Positions 32,235-32,279 of a DNA stretch of 32,279 bases are shown piece by piece. Both the position numbers and the translations under genes were made by a program. The notes beneath the pieces were generated by a model that saw only the letters and a list, made by a program, of their open reading frames with translations, had not been told where the DNA came from and did no database searches. Position 1 is the first letter of the stretch, and each line of letters opens with the position of its first letter. Origin of the DNA: Planctomycetota bacterium (GTDB lineage Bacteria > Planctomycetota > Planctomycetia > Gemmatales > Gemmataceae); NCBI GenBank assembly GCA_021325115.1, contig JAJPHU010000068.1:1-32279 (forward strand), in the 5' to 3' direction.

Positions 32235-32279
32235 TCACGGTCCCGGTGCTGGAGCCGGAGCCGGAGCCGGAGCCGGAGC
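32235..32279 (-). CDS. C-terminal end of an Ala-Pro repeat protein (partial)
   Basis: Read on the minus strand, the last 45 bases give six Ala-Pro pairs, then Gly-Pro and a TGA stop at 32237-32235; the underlying DNA is a GGAGCC hexamer repeat that continues past the window edge. Ala-Pro tails are common at the ends of planctomycete secreted proteins. Only the tail is visible, so the product is unknown, and a non-coding hexamer repeat remains possible. The hairpin just downstream favours a real gene end. Confidence 0.4.
   Translation of the reverse strand, partial: APAPAPAPAPAPGP

Overview
The window looks like a chromosomal segment of a planctomycete, most likely a Gemmataceae-type organism. 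The main evidence is a Rhodopirellula/Verrucomicrobium-type ECF sigma factor next to a FecR-LamG protein and a DUF1559 pseudopilin-like protein (H-X9-DG C-terminus). A secreted sulfatase, a WD40 protein and long interspersed hairpins between genes also fit. I assign 24 complete genes and one partial gene; I saw no rRNA, tRNA, CRISPR array, integrase or transposase.

Layout. 1-2.2 kb: an SRPBCC/DUF2892 membrane protein (-) and a SAM methyltransferase (+). 2.2-6.0 kb (-): ECF sigma factor, FecR-LamG membrane protein, DUF1559 pseudopilin and a small lipoprotein, a typical planctomycete regulatory and surface module. 6.2-9.3 kb (-): a secreted sulfatase and a WD40 protein ending in a zinc ribbon. 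9.6-19.5 kb (+): an outer-membrane and LPS block with BamA, an M50 site-2-protease-like protein, a Skp/OmpH-like chaperone, LpxC, a Gfo/Idh/MocA oxidoreductase (possibly GnnA-like), KdsB and PyrG; one small secreted protein is inserted on the minus strand. 19.7-29.4 kb (-): a respiratory operon. 29.8-32.2 kb: MtnA (-), a secreted protein with a secretin-N/STN-like C-terminus (+), and the end of an Ala-Pro repeat protein (-).

The most interesting system is the respiratory operon. In transcription order it encodes a Rieske protein, a b6-like cytochrome b (H-X13-H, H-X14-H, and a Cys where b6f complexes attach heme c_i/c_n), a 448-residue subunit-IV-like protein with an extra N-terminal membrane domain, a 1575-residue membrane-anchored octaheme cytochrome c with heme segments separated by coiled coils, and two cupredoxin-like proteins carrying C-x2-H-x2-M. 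It looks like a quinol oxidase of split b6f architecture whose c1/f role is taken by the octaheme protein, with copper proteins as likely redox partners. That wiring is inferred.

The second theme is the intergenic DNA. Most gaps hold an inverted repeat, several of them related: an 'AGCATAAGCGACGG' hairpin family (three copies), a 'CTTACG...CTC..GA.TGGAAA' family (three copies, one between divergent genes and one enlarged by a nested hairpin), and a 'GTTCCCA..GC...GC.TGGGAA' palindrome, one copy of which lies in frame inside the cytochrome b C-terminal gene.
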